NCBI RefSeq assembly: GCF_001027285.1
Contig: NZ_CP011509.1
Span: 1,558,501 to 1,622,500 of the forward strand
DNA: 64,000 nucleotides
From: Archangium gephyra
Lineage (GTDB): Bacteria > Myxococcota > Myxococcia > Myxococcales > Myxococcaceae
Direction: 5' to 3'
Shown: positions 28,581 to 37,409 of the stretch, one piece after another
Numbering within the stretch: position 1 is the stretch's first letter
Layout of the letters: each line of letters starts with the position of its first letter
The notes under the pieces: generated by a model
Databases searched by the model: none
Told to the model about the DNA's origin: nothing
The model's input: the letters and a program-made list of their open reading frames with translations, nothing else
Program-made: the position numbers and the translations under genes

Positions 28581-29590
28581 AGATCGACATCCACACGCAC
28601 CTGCTGCCGCCCGAGATGCCGCGCTTCGCCGAGCGCTATGGCTACGGCGGCTTCATGACGCTGGAGCACCACGCCCCGTGCCGGGCGCGCATGGTGCGCG
28701 ATGACGGGAAGTTCTTCCGGGAGGTTGAGAGCAACTGCTGGGATCCGGTGAAGCGCATCGAGGAGTGTGATGCGCACGGCGTCAGCGTGCAGGTGCTGTC
28801 CACGGTGCCGGTGATGTTCGGCTACTGGGCGAAGCCGGAGCACGGGTTGGACCTGTCGCGCTTCCTCAATGATCAGCTGGCCTCGGTGGTGCGAGCGCAC
28901 CCCAGGCGCTTCGTGGGCCTGGGCACGGTGCCCTTGCAGTCCCCCGAGCTGGCCGTGCGCGAGCTGGAGCGCTGCATGCGCGAGCTGGGGATGGCGGGCG
29001 TGCAGGTGGGCTCGCACGTCAACGGGCTCAACCTGGGCGAGCCGGAGCTGTTCCCCTTCTTCGAGGCCGCGGCCGAGCTGGGCGCCGCCATCTTCGTCCA
29101 CCCCTGGGACATGCTGGGCGAGGCGCGGATGAAGAAGTACTGGATGCCCTGGCTGGTGGGCATGCCCGCCGAGGTCGCGCTGGCCATCTGCTCGCTGCTC
29201 TTCGCGGGCACGCTGGAGAAGCTGCCCAAGCTGCGGCTCGCCTTCGCGCACGGCGGCGGCGCCTTCCCGGGCACCTTCGGCCGCATCGAGCACGGCTTCC
29301 AGGTGCGGCCGGACCTCGTCGCGGTGGACAACCCCGTGCCGCCCCGCGAGTACCTGGGCCGCTTCTGGGTGGACTCGCTGGTGCACGACCCGGACATGCT
29401 GCGCTTCATCGTGAAGCTGTTCGGCCCGGACAAGGTGGCCCTGGGCAGTGACTATCCCTTCCCCCTCGGCGAGGACCGGCCGGGCACGTTGGTGGAGTCC
29501 CTCGCGGAGTTCGACGCCACCACCCGGGAGAAGCTGTTGTGCCGCAACGCGCTCGCGTGGCTCGGGCGCTCGTATGAGGAGTTCAAGTAG
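28577..29590 (+). CDS. nbaD: 2-amino-3-carboxymuconate-6-semialdehyde decarboxylase (ACMSD)
   Basis: A 337-aa amidohydrolase-superfamily zinc enzyme. Metal ligands are His6 and His8 in [12 protein letters not shown], a central His in IFVHPWDM (about residue 174) and an Asp in [12 protein letters not shown] near 295. [12 protein letters not shown] holds the catalytic histidine. By decarboxylating ACMS it steers the pathway away from quinolinate and NAD and toward 2-aminomuconate, so the operon is catabolic. The next ATG follows its stop with no gap. Confidence 0.96.
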   Translation: MKIDIHTHLLPPEMPRFAERYGYGGFMTLEHHAPCRARMVRDDGKFFREVESNCWDPVKRIEECDAHGVSVQVLSTVPVMFGYWAKPEHGLDLSRFLNDQLASVVRAHPRRFVGLGTVPLQSPELAVRELERCMRELGMAGVQVGSHVNGLNLGEPELFPFFEAAAELGAAIFVHPWDMLGEARMKKYWMPWLVGMPAEVALAICSLLFAGTLEKLPKLRLAFAHGGGAFPGTFGRIEHGFQVRPDLVAVDNPVPPREYLGRFWVDSLVHDPDMLRFIVKLFGPDKVALGSDYPFPLGEDRPGTLVESLAEFDATTREKLLCRNALAWLGRSYEEFK

Positions 29591-30871
29591 ATGAGCGGTG
29601 AAGCGGTGCGGTACGAGGCCAGTGAGGCGTTCGCCCGGCGGATGGACGCGGAGGATCCGCTCCGCCACTTCCGCGACGAGTTCCACTTTCCCCGCCACCA
29701 CGGCGAGCCCGTCATCTACCTCGTGGGCAACTCGCTGGGGCTCCAGCCGCGCAAGGCGAAGCCCTATGTGCTGGAGGCGCTGGAGGACTGGGAGACGCAC
29801 GGCGTGGAGGGCCACTTCCGCGGCTCGCACCCGTGGATGCCCTACCACGAGCTGCTCACCGAGCAGACCGCGCGGCTGGTGGGCGCCCACCCGCTCGAGG
29901 TGGTGGTGATGAACACCCTCTCGGTGAACCTGCACCTGATGCTGGTGTCCTTCTACCGGCCCTCGGGAGATCGCCGGAAGATCCTCATCGAGGCCGGTGC
30001 GTTCCCCTCGGACCAGTACGCGGTGGCCTCGCAGGTGCGCTTCCACGGGTACTCGCCGGAGGAGGCCGTGCTCCAGCTCTCCCCGCGCCCCGGCGAGGAG
30101 ACGCTGCGCACCGAGGACATCCTCGAGACGATCGAGCGGCACGGGAAGGAAATCGCCCTGGTGCTGCTGGGCAACGTGAACTACCTCACCGGCCAGGCCT
30201 TCGACATGGCCGCCATCACCCGCGCCGCGCACCGGCAGGGCTGCAGGGTGGGCTTCGACCTGGCGCACGCGGCGGGCAACCTCCAGCTGTCGCTGCACGA
30301 TGACGGGCCGGACTTCGCCGTGTGGTGCTCGTACAAGTACCTCAACGGCGGCCCGGGCACGCTGGGCGGTGTCTTCGTCCACGAGCGCCACGCGCGCGAC
30401 AAGACGCTGCCCCGCTTCCAGGGGTGGTGGGGCCACGACAAGCAGACGCGCTTCCAGATGGGGCCCGACTTCGAGCCCATTCCGGGCGCCGAGGGCTGGC
30501 AGCTGTCCAACCCGCCCATCCTCCAGATGGCGGCGCTGCGCGCGTCCATGGAGATCTTCGATCGCGCCACCATGCCGGCCCTGCGCCGCAAGAGCGAGCG
30601 TCTCACCGGCTACCTGGAGTTCCTCCTGGAGCAGCTCCCGCCCGGCTTCGTGCGCATCACCACGCCGAGGGATCCCCAGCAGCGCGGTGCCCACCTGTCG
30701 CTGCGTTTCAGCAAGGAGCCGCGCAAGCTGCTCGAGAAGCTCACGGCGCAGGGAGTCCTCTGCGACTTCCGTTCACCGGACATCATCCGCGCCGCGCCGG
30801 CTCCGCTCTATGTCAGCTTCCTTGACGTCTACCGCTTCGCGGGAGTGCTCGAACGGCATGCACGAGATTGA
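29591..30871 (+). CDS. kynU: Kynureninase
   Basis: A 426-aa fold-type I PLP enzyme. VGNSLGLQPRKAKPYV near the N-terminus, FRGSHPWMPYHELL, FDLAHAAGNLQLSLHDDGPDFAVW and the cofactor lysine in CSYKYLNGGPG are kynureninase signatures. It cleaves 3-hydroxykynurenine to 3-hydroxyanthranilate and alanine. Length is normal. It overlaps the start of the kynurenine monooxygenase by 14 bases. Confidence 0.96.
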   Translation: MSGEAVRYEASEAFARRMDAEDPLRHFRDEFHFPRHHGEPVIYLVGNSLGLQPRKAKPYVLEALEDWETHGVEGHFRGSHPWMPYHELLTEQTARLVGAHPLEVVVMNTLSVNLHLMLVSFYRPSGDRRKILIEAGAFPSDQYAVASQVRFHGYSPEEAVLQLSPRPGEETLRTEDILETIERHGKEIALVLLGNVNYLTGQAFDMAAITRAAHRQGCRVGFDLAHAAGNLQLSLHDDGPDFAVWCSYKYLNGGPGTLGGVFVHERHARDKTLPRFQGWWGHDKQTRFQMGPDFEPIPGAEGWQLSNPPILQMAALRASMEIFDRATMPALRRKSERLTGYLEFLLEQLPPGFVRITTPRDPQQRGAHLSLRFSKEPRKLLEKLTAQGVLCDFRSPDIIRAAPAPLYVSFLDVYRFAGVLERHARD

Positions 30872-32255
30872 GCAGACACAACGTGTGACGGTGGTGGGGG
30901 CGGGGCTGGTGGGCTCGCTCCTGTCGATGTACCTGGCGCGGCGCGGCTTCCAGGTGGACGTCCTGGAGTGGCGCCCGGACATGCGGCGTGAGGAGATTGG
31001 AGCGGGGCGCTCCATCAACCTCGCCATCTCCGCTCGCGGGCTGTACGCACTGCGGCAGGTGGGGCTGGAGGAGGAGGCGCTGCGCCATGCCATCCCCATG
31101 CGCGGCCGGATGATCCACTCCGTCTCCGGCGCGCTGGCCTACCAGGCCTACGGCAAGGACGAGTCCCAGCACATCAACAGCATCTCGCGCGCGTGGCTGA
31201 ACAAGTTCCTGATGACCCACGCGGAAGCGACGGGCCGGGTGCGCATCCAGTTCGAGCAGCGCGTGCAGCACGTGGACTTCCAGAAGGGCGTGCTCGACAT
31301 CGTGGACAGAGCGGGCGGCGCCTCGCGCGAGGTGCACACGCCGGTGGTGCTCGGCACGGACGGCTCGGGCTCGGCGGTGCGGCGCGAGATGGCGTTGGCG
31401 CCGGAGTACCGCGCGGCGCAGGAGCAGCTGAGCCACGGGTACAAGGAGCTGACGATTCCCCCGGGCCCGGGCGGCGCCTTCCAGATGGAGAAGCACGCGC
31501 TGCACATCTGGCCGCGCGGCTCGTACATGCTGATTGCCCTGCCCAACCTGGATGGCAGCTTCACCTGCACGCTCTTCCTGCCCTTCGAGGGCCCGGTGAG
31601 CTTCGAGTCGCTGGGGACGCCGGCGCAGCTGGTGGCCTTCTTCGAGGAGCAGTTCCCGGACGCGCTGGCGCTGATGCCCGGCCTGACGCACGACTTCTTC
31701 CACAACCCCACCGGGACGATGGTGACGGTGAAGAGCGAGCCGTGGCATGTGGGCGGCAAGGCGCTGCTGCTCGGGGACGCGGCGCACGCCATCGTGCCCT
31801 TCTTCGGGCAGGGGATGAACTGCGGCTTCGAGGACTGCGTGGCGCTGGATGCGTGCCTCGGGCGGCACACGCGGTGGGAGGACGCCTTCGTGGAGTTCTT
31901 CCGGCTGCGCAAGCCGAACGCGGATGCCATCGCGGACATGGCGGTGGAGAACTTCGTGGAGATGCGGGACAAGACGGCGGACCCGCGCTTCCTCTTGGAG
32001 AAGGCGGTGGAGAAGGAGCTGCTCAAGGCCTTCCCGGGCGAGTTCCTGAGCCGCTACACGCTGGTGAGCTTCAGCCTGACGCCGTACCGTCTGGCGTACG
32101 AGGTGGGCGCCATCGCGGGCGGCATCGTCGCCGAGCTGAGCGAGGGCCTCACGCGGGCGGAAGACGTGGACCTGGACAGGGCGCGCACGCTCATTCGCGA
32201 GCGGCTGGTGCCCTTCGTGAAGGAGCATTCGGATGGATTTGGGACTGCGAGGTAG
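30858..32255 (+). CDS. kmo: Kynurenine 3-monooxygenase
   Basis: A 465-aa FAD-dependent aromatic hydroxylase. The FAD dinucleotide fold is VTVVGAGLVGSLLSMYLARRG at the N-terminus. The second FAD motif is GDAAHAIVPFFGQGMNCGFED near residue 305. GAGRSINLAISARGLYAL and the Met/Trp-rich LHIWPRGSYML segment are typical of KMO. It hydroxylates L-kynurenine with NADPH and O2. Many KMOs have a C-terminal membrane helix; only a mildly hydrophobic segment is seen here. It overlaps the SDR gene by 23 bases. Confidence 0.95.
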   Translation: MHEIEQTQRVTVVGAGLVGSLLSMYLARRGFQVDVLEWRPDMRREEIGAGRSINLAISARGLYALRQVGLEEEALRHAIPMRGRMIHSVSGALAYQAYGKDESQHINSISRAWLNKFLMTHAEATGRVRIQFEQRVQHVDFQKGVLDIVDRAGGASREVHTPVVLGTDGSGSAVRREMALAPEYRAAQEQLSHGYKELTIPPGPGGAFQMEKHALHIWPRGSYMLIALPNLDGSFTCTLFLPFEGPVSFESLGTPAQLVAFFEEQFPDALALMPGLTHDFFHNPTGTMVTVKSEPWHVGGKALLLGDAAHAIVPFFGQGMNCGFEDCVALDACLGRHTRWEDAFVEFFRLRKPNADAIADMAVENFVEMRDKTADPRFLLEKAVEKELLKAFPGEFLSRYTLVSFSLTPYRLAYEVGAIAGGIVAELSEGLTRAEDVDLDRARTLIRERLVPFVKEHSDGFGTAR

Positions 32256-32970
32256 GAGGGCGCTGGTGCTGGGCGCCTCGGCTGGACTGGGGTACGCCAT
32301 TGGCGCGCAGCTGGTGAAGGAGGGCGCGCGGGTGGCCATCTGCTCGCGCGACGAGGCGCGCATCCGGGACGCCGCTCGGCGCATGGGCGCGGAGCTCGGT
32401 GTGACGGCGGACCTGACGAAGCCGGGCACGACGAAGGAGCTGGTGGAGCAGGTGATTGGAGCGATGGGGGGCGTGGACGTGCTCGTGGCGAACACGGGCG
32501 GGCCGCCCAAGGGGAGCATCGAGAAGCTCACCGCCGAGCAGTGGCAGGAGGGCTTCCAGAGCCTGTGGATGAGCGTGGTGGAGGGCCTGCAGGCGGCGCT
32601 GCCGGGGATGAAGGAGCGGCGCTGGGGCCGCATCATCCTGGTGACGTCGGTGGCGGGGCGCGAGGCGATGCCGCTGTTGACCATCTCCAACGGACTGCGC
32701 TCGGGGCTGATGGGGCTGGTGAAGACGGTGAGCAACGAGGTGGCCGAGCACGGCATCACCATCAACGGCGTGCAGCCGGGCTACCACGCGACGGAGCGGC
32801 TCAAGGAGCTGGGCGTGCCCGAGGATAAAATCACCTCGGCGATTCCGGCGCGCCGCCTGGGCAAGCCCGAGGAATTGGGGGCACTGGTGACGTTCCTCGC
32901 CTCGGAGCAGGCGGGCTACATCACCGGCCAGTCGCTCGTCATCGACGGCGGCTGGATGCGCGGTTTCTGA
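32233..32970 (+). CDS. SDR-family protein without the canonical Tyr-Lys pair
   Basis: A 245-aa short-chain dehydrogenase fold protein with cofactor loop GASAGLGYAIG and NAG-equivalent VANTGG. The catalytic Ser is present (VTSVAG), but the usual Y-x3-K, 13 residues on, reads S-N-G-L-R (Tyr to Ser, Lys to Arg). A subgroup of SDRs shares this change, so the gene is probably intact but mechanistically different. Last gene of the kynurenine operon; its pathway role is unclear. Its 3' end overlaps the convergent MYXO-CTERM gene by 32 bases. Confidence 0.85.
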   Translation: MDLGLRGRRALVLGASAGLGYAIGAQLVKEGARVAICSRDEARIRDAARRMGAELGVTADLTKPGTTKELVEQVIGAMGGVDVLVANTGGPPKGSIEKLTAEQWQEGFQSLWMSVVEGLQAALPGMKERRWGRIILVTSVAGREAMPLLTISNGLRSGLMGLVKTVSNEVAEHGITINGVQPGYHATERLKELGVPEDKITSAIPARRLGKPEELGALVTFLASEQAGYITGQSLVIDGGWMRGF

Positions 32971-34672
32971 CGGTCAAGCCGAGCGCCGAGAGCAGCAGCA
33001 GGGCCGTCGTGGGCCCTCCGCCGTCCGGGCCCGCGGCGCAGCCTTTGTCCGGAAGCGGCGTCACCGTCCTGTTGGTCACGTTCACGCTGACGGTGTCCTC
33101 GCTGCTCTCCTCCTCGTCGTCCGTCACCTTCAGCTTGAAGGTGAGCACCGTCTCCTCGTCCACCTCGGGCGCGTTGAACAGGGCCCTCGGGCCCGCCGGC
33201 AGGAGGCGCACGGTGGGGCCGCCCACCTGCGTCCAGGTGTAGCTCAGCTCGCGTCCCTCCGGATCCTTCGACTCCGAGCCGTTGAGCGTCACCCCACTGC
33301 CCTCGGGGACGATCTGGTCCGGACCCGCCTTGGCCAGGGGCAGCTTGTTGGGCACGTTCTTGACGAGCACGCTCACCGTCACCGGCTCGCTCTCCAGCTT
33401 CCCATCGCTCACGACGAGCTGGAAGGTCAGCGTCGTATCCGCGTCCACCATGGGCGCGGTGAAGGTGGTGGTGGCCGAGGCGCTGTCGCTCAGGGTGACT
33501 TCAGGGCCGGACACCTGCTTCCACGTGTAGACGAACGTGGTGCCCGGATTCATATCCGTGGCGCTGCCCTGGAGCGTCACGCGGGTGCCCTCGTTCACCG
33601 CGGCCACCGGCTTCACCGTGGCCACCGGTGCCCGGTTGAGGCACTTGCCCTGGTGGTTCGTCACCGCCGTGAAGGGCTTGTTCACCACCCCCTCGAGCTG
33701 GATGTCATCCAGGTCCCAGCCCGTGTCGCCCGTGCTCTCGTCCGTGCCGATGCGGAAGCGGATGCGCACCGTCTTCCCCGCGTAGGTGGTACCGAGGCTC
33801 GCGGTGGCCTTGATGAACGCGGGGTACAAGCTGCTCTGGCCTCCATACGCCCGCGGGCCCTCGAGCGGGTTCCCCCGGTCCGAGTTGATGGTCGCGTTGT
33901 AGGTGGGGTTCACCGAGGCGCCGATGTCCTTCCAGGTCGTCCCATCATCCTCGCTCAGCTCGATGACCGCGCCGTCGTAGGTGGTGTCCGCAGTGGGGGC
34001 CTCGAAGTCGTAGCGGTGCTGGAAGATGACGCGGAACGCCGCCGTGCTCGACACCTGGAGGGGCGGCGAGACGAGCGCGAGGTCCGAGATCGTCCCGTTG
34101 GCCGGTCCGTGGAAGAACCCGTTCGCGCCCGTCGAATCGGTCTGGCGCGTCCACGGGGAAACGCTCGCCGAGCTGGCCGTGAAGGTCCACGGGGAGCGGA
34201 GCGCGTCCACCGTCTCGATGGCGCTCGTTTCCGGCAGCTCGTCCGTGTTCACCCGGTACGTCACCGTGTGGGTCTTGTCTTCGGTCGTCTCGTCTCCGTA
34301 GGCGATGCTCAGGGCGAGCTCGCGCCGGGTGGCGAGGCCCTTGAGTGTCACCTTCAGCTCCGCGGTGACGGACTGGCCCGGCTCCGAGGGAGCAAAGGGC
34401 ACCGCCGGTCCATCGGGGAAGGACAGGTCCGTGTCCTTGCTGGAGAGCGTCATGCTCGTCTGTTCGAGCCGCTCGGTGCCACTGTTGCGCAGGATGACGC
34501 GCACGAGCGCGGTCTCGCCCGTGTCGAGCACTCCGTCATCGTCACAGGAGGACGCGGTCCCCGTGAGCTCCACCAGCTCCACGCTGGCGAGCTCCACATC
34601 CTTGCCGGCGGCCAGGGCTACCACCGGCGCGAGCAGCACGAGACCCATCCATGCGGCGAGGTATCGCTTCAC
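32939..34672 (-). CDS. Surface protein with PKD/Ig-like domains and MYXO-CTERM-type tail
   Basis: A 577-aa exported protein with Sec signal MKRYLAAWMGLVLLAPVVALA. A CARDB-like domain comes first (DTGETALVRVILRNSG), then a jelly-roll-like domain (residues about 150-330), then two PKD-like repeats (VNEGTRVTLQGSATDMNPGTTFVYTWKQVSGP and VPEGSGVTLNGSESKDPEGRELSYTW). The C-terminus has a cysteine in KGCAAGPDGGG, a hydrophobic helix and an arginine-rich end, the form of MYXO-CTERM sorting signals. The protein should be exported, processed and anchored at the cell surface. It overlaps the SDR 3' end in antisense. Confidence 0.9.
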   Translation of the reverse strand: MKRYLAAWMGLVLLAPVVALAAGKDVELASVELVELTGTASSCDDDGVLDTGETALVRVILRNSGTERLEQTSMTLSSKDTDLSFPDGPAVPFAPSEPGQSVTAELKVTLKGLATRRELALSIAYGDETTEDKTHTVTYRVNTDELPETSAIETVDALRSPWTFTASSASVSPWTRQTDSTGANGFFHGPANGTISDLALVSPPLQVSSTAAFRVIFQHRYDFEAPTADTTYDGAVIELSEDDGTTWKDIGASVNPTYNATINSDRGNPLEGPRAYGGQSSLYPAFIKATASLGTTYAGKTVRIRFRIGTDESTGDTGWDLDDIQLEGVVNKPFTAVTNHQGKCLNRAPVATVKPVAAVNEGTRVTLQGSATDMNPGTTFVYTWKQVSGPEVTLSDSASATTTFTAPMVDADTTLTFQLVVSDGKLESEPVTVSVLVKNVPNKLPLAKAGPDQIVPEGSGVTLNGSESKDPEGRELSYTWTQVGGPTVRLLPAGPRALFNAPEVDEETVLTFKLKVTDDEEESSEDTVSVNVTNRTVTPLPDKGCAAGPDGGGPTTALLLLSALGLTVRNRASSRRR

Positions 34673-34914
34673 AGTACGGCCTCCAGGGTTCAGGGAAGAA
34701 CCCCTGGATTCTAGCGCAGTACCGCACGAAGCATGATCTCACCGAGGAGGCACTGGCCGAGCAGTTGGGCTGCACCGTGGAGACGCTCCGCTACCTGTGC
34801 CTCTGTCGCCGCCCGGAAGGGCCCAAGCTCGAGCAGCAGCTCCTCGCCATCGCTGAGCGCTTCCCCGTGTCAGCGGAGAAGCTCGATGCGATTCTCAGAG
34901 AGGTTTCTGGCTGA
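34651..34914 (+). CDS. Small helix-turn-helix-like protein
   Basis: Up to 87 aa. The convincing part begins near WILAQYRTKHDL and contains an XRE-like helix-turn-helix (LTEEALAEQLGCTVETLRYLCLCRRP), followed by a helical tail (LEQQLLAIAERFPVSAEKLDAIL). The nominal ATG lies inside the divergent gene and its first 18 codons cross a hairpin, so the true start is probably later and non-ATG, or this is the 3' remnant of a longer gene. A strong plus-strand terminator 165 bases on supports transcription. Function unknown. Confidence 0.5.
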   Translation: MRRGIASQYGLQGSGKNPWILAQYRTKHDLTEEALAEQLGCTVETLRYLCLCRRPEGPKLEQQLLAIAERFPVSAEKLDAILREVSG

Positions 34915-35078
34915 GCCTTCGCGGGTCGGTGACCCTGGCACTCCCCCGTTGGAGGGAGAGGGACGGTCAGCCAATGGCGAGCAGCACCAGACGGCTCAAG
35001 GCTGCCCAACAGGCACCGCGTAAGCGGCCCTCGGGCCTTGACCCGTCTGAGGACGGTCGGCATGGAGCAGTGAGCCTG

Positions 35079-35116
35079 CCCCGGCTCCGAGGTCTCCTCG
35101 GGCCGGGGTTTTCTTT
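35079..35116 (+). terminator. Strong rho-independent terminator
   Basis: The hairpin has arms 35079-35092 (CCCCGGC plus CCGAGG) and 35096-35108 (CCTCGG plus GCCGGGG), followed by TTTTCTTTC. It is oriented for plus-strand transcripts and so ends transcription from the small helix-turn-helix gene. It also lies just past the stop of the minus-strand immunity gene. Confidence 0.85.
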
Positions 35117-35143
35117 CTCCCGGAGCTGCGCCAGCGCCCCGCC

Positions 35144-35758
35144 CTACATGAAGATCCCCGGCGCCCTCTCCAGGGCTGCGCGCAGTTCCTCGACTGTCGT
35201 GTCCATCTTCTCAGCCACGGTCGGTGCGTGCCAGGTCACCGCGACTGTGCCGACAGGCGACTCGCAGACAGCCTCGACGGTGGCTCTGCCGACCAGTCCG
35301 GGCCAAGCGTGCTGGCGCAGCTCCGCCGCGTGCCCGAGTGGGTCCAAGAAGGTGAAGCACGGCCAGCGGGGCAAGCCGATGGTGTTCATGTCGCAGTTGA
35401 AGAACCGGCACCCGTTGAGTCGGGCCTCTGAGAAGTCGCAGCCCTCAATTCCTCCGAGCGCCCGTCTCTCGTCCAGGTCCTCGCGGAACCCGAAGTCGTT
35501 GCCGGTAAACCGGCCCGTGAACCGGCACCCCTTGAGGCTGATCGGTGCCCAGCGCACGGTCTTCAACTCGCCCTTTGCCTGGATGCTGCAATTGATGAAC
35601 TGTCCCGACATAGGAACCAACGAACGCCCTGCCGCGCTGACGATGACGGTCGAGTCGCGCAGCGTGAGGTCCGGACCGAGCCAGTAGATTGGCCCCTTCT
35701 TCAGCTCCAGTCGCTCGCCGACAATCTCTCGCTTCTCGTAATGGATGTTGGGAGTCAC
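35144..35758 (-). CDS. Pentapeptide-repeat-like immunity protein (SitI-type) for the upstream toxin
   Basis: A 204-aa soluble protein, GTG start, eight bases after the toxin stop. The centre has pentapeptide-like coils (SGQFINCSIQ, LKGCRFTGRFTGNDFG, IEGCDFSEARLNGCRFFNCDM), suggesting a short right-handed beta helix. The C-terminal 70 residues form a separate helical part. In myxobacteria each SitA lipoprotein toxin is followed by its cognate SitI immunity protein, and this gene holds that position. Immunity is inferred from context. Confidence 0.7.
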   Translation of the reverse strand: MTPNIHYEKREIVGERLELKKGPIYWLGPDLTLRDSTVIVSAAGRSLVPMSGQFINCSIQAKGELKTVRWAPISLKGCRFTGRFTGNDFGFREDLDERRALGGIEGCDFSEARLNGCRFFNCDMNTIGLPRWPCFTFLDPLGHAAELRQHAWPGLVGRATVEAVCESPVGTVAVTWHAPTVAEKMDTTVEELRAALERAPGIFM

Positions 35759-35765
35759 GCGGGCC

Positions 35766-37409
35766 TCAGAAGAAGATCATGCGGAAGAAGGTGCTCGCCA
35801 TCCGTCGCCCGTGCAGCGCGAAGTTCGACTCCGTGCCGGACAGGATCTCGTAATGGTAACTCTGCCCGCCTGGCCCCGTAATATCGACACCTCGGCTGTT
35901 CCAGGATAGCCCTGGGAACCGCTCCTTCATCTGCGTCTCTACCCACCGCCCTTTCGCCTGCCGCTCCAGAAGATTCGCGCGGTAGTCCTTGCCGGCTGCT
36001 CGCATCCTCTTGATCGCCGCCAGCTCATCGACTGACAGCTCGGCCTGGGACCACTTCGCCGCCACCTCTTTCACCGCCGCCTGCAGCTCGTCGCCGAGAC
36101 GGTCCTCCCCCGGAATGTCCCTGTAGCTCTTGCCTCGCGGGAGGTGCCACCGCTCGCCGTTGCTGAGGATGACCTGCTTGTTGCCGCCGCGGTGCTGGAT
36201 GGCCACGGTGCCCGAGTGCCCTCCACCAGCTCCCGAGCTTCCGCTCCTGGCCAGGACGTTGATGGCCACCGGAGCCTGCGGGGACGTGAGGACGACCAGG
36301 GCGCGGCTGTGCTCCACCACCACCTCTACTGCGGCGGCCTCCTCCATGGCCACCGCCACCGAGCCCTCCATGCCCTGAGCCGCCCACTGCGCCTGCACCT
36401 GGTTGAACCTCGGCATCGAGCGCAGGTGCGTGGCCATCTCGCCGAGAGTCCGCCCGGTGAGGGTGGCCACCGAGAGAATGAGGGCTCGGGCCGCGTCCGT
36501 GCCTATCCGCTTGCCGAAGGCCTCGCCAGCGCCGCGCAGCTCCTCGAACGTGGTGGCCTCGTGCGCCGCGTGCGCCATGCTGGCCCACCCGTCCATGAGG
36601 CCCCACATTGCATCCACCCCCAACCAGGCCAGCATCACCACCGACAGCGCGGCCGCCGCTGCCTTTGTGCTCGGCTCCGGAAGTAGCCACAGCGCCAGGT
36701 ACAGGCCCGCGGCCCATACCAGGGAGGAGAGCACCGCCTGGGGGCTGAGCTCGCGCCCGAGCGCCGCGCATGTCTCGTCCAGCACGCCTCCGAAGGCCAG
36801 CGCCAGCGCCAGGGTGCGCCTGTCGTCCGTGCGCAGGTAGGGCCCATCCGTGAAGAGGCCCAGGCAGTCGCCCCCGCCCCTTGGCTGGCACCACCGGAGG
36901 TACTTCGCCTTGAGCGCGGCCTCGGCCTCGGGAACGAGGGTTCCCTTGTCGCTGAGCGGCACCAGCGTGAGGACCCTGTCACGGTACACCTCGGCAAGTA
37001 GCTCCTCCTCGGGCATGGCCTGGAGCAGCCCCTGGGCGGCCTCCTGGGGCGTCCCCTGTACCCGGTGGTGCTGGAGCAGTTGCGCCACCGCGCGCTGGTA
37101 CTCCTCCTGGCTGACGGCCACCACCCGTGTCTTCCCCTCCGCCTCAACGTGGCCTGCGTAGACGACAACCACCGGCAGCAGCTCCCTCGGCGCCGCCCGC
37201 GCCTCGCTCTCCGCTGCCTCCTTCCAGCCGCGGCCACCCCCCTCCCCCTGCCTCTCCGCCGGTACCTGCGTTGCGCACGCCGCGTGGAGGAAGAGGACGA
37301 TGAGCCAGAGCGCCCCAGCGGGCGCCCAGCGTGGCGGGCCTCGCCGCCGAGCCTCGAACTGCGTGCCGCCGCCCTCCCCCACAACGCGACTCCGGTGCTT
37401 CTTCGACAT
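35766..37409 (-). CDS. SitA5-like lipoprotein polymorphic toxin
   Basis: A 547-aa protein with a basic 30-residue start, a hydrophobic stretch and lipobox LHAAC (Cys45). A helical region with hydrophobic segments near 220-270 follows. The extreme C-terminus (KGRWVETQMKERFPGLSW, RGVDITGPGGQSYHYEILSG, then FALHGRRMASTFFRMIFF) resembles SitA5-type toxin domains and has the D-x(n)-Y-E arrangement of a nuclease-like fold. SitA proteins pass between kin by outer-membrane exchange (TraAB) and kill cells lacking the matching SitI. The immunity gene follows directly. No sitB is adjacent. Confidence 0.78.
   Translation of the reverse strand: MSKKHRSRVVGEGGGTQFEARRRGPPRWAPAGALWLIVLFLHAACATQVPAERQGEGGGRGWKEAAESEARAAPRELLPVVVVYAGHVEAEGKTRVVAVSQEEYQRAVAQLLQHHRVQGTPQEAAQGLLQAMPEEELLAEVYRDRVLTLVPLSDKGTLVPEAEAALKAKYLRWCQPRGGGDCLGLFTDGPYLRTDDRRTLALALAFGGVLDETCAALGRELSPQAVLSSLVWAAGLYLALWLLPEPSTKAAAAALSVVMLAWLGVDAMWGLMDGWASMAHAAHEATTFEELRGAGEAFGKRIGTDAARALILSVATLTGRTLGEMATHLRSMPRFNQVQAQWAAQGMEGSVAVAMEEAAAVEVVVEHSRALVVLTSPQAPVAINVLARSGSSGAGGGHSGTVAIQHRGGNKQVILSNGERWHLPRGKSYRDIPGEDRLGDELQAAVKEVAAKWSQAELSVDELAAIKRMRAAGKDYRANLLERQAKGRWVETQMKERFPGLSWNSRGVDITGPGGQSYHYEILSGTESNFALHGRRMASTFFRMIFF

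Noticed and set aside
28508-30694. Long minus-strand frame opposite ACMSD and kynureninase
   Set aside because: It spans two well-supported genes in antisense and shows no domain or signal.
34929-35687. Plus-strand frame of about 250 codons opposite the immunity gene
   Set aside because: It runs through the terminator at 35079-35116 and is antisense to a better supported gene.
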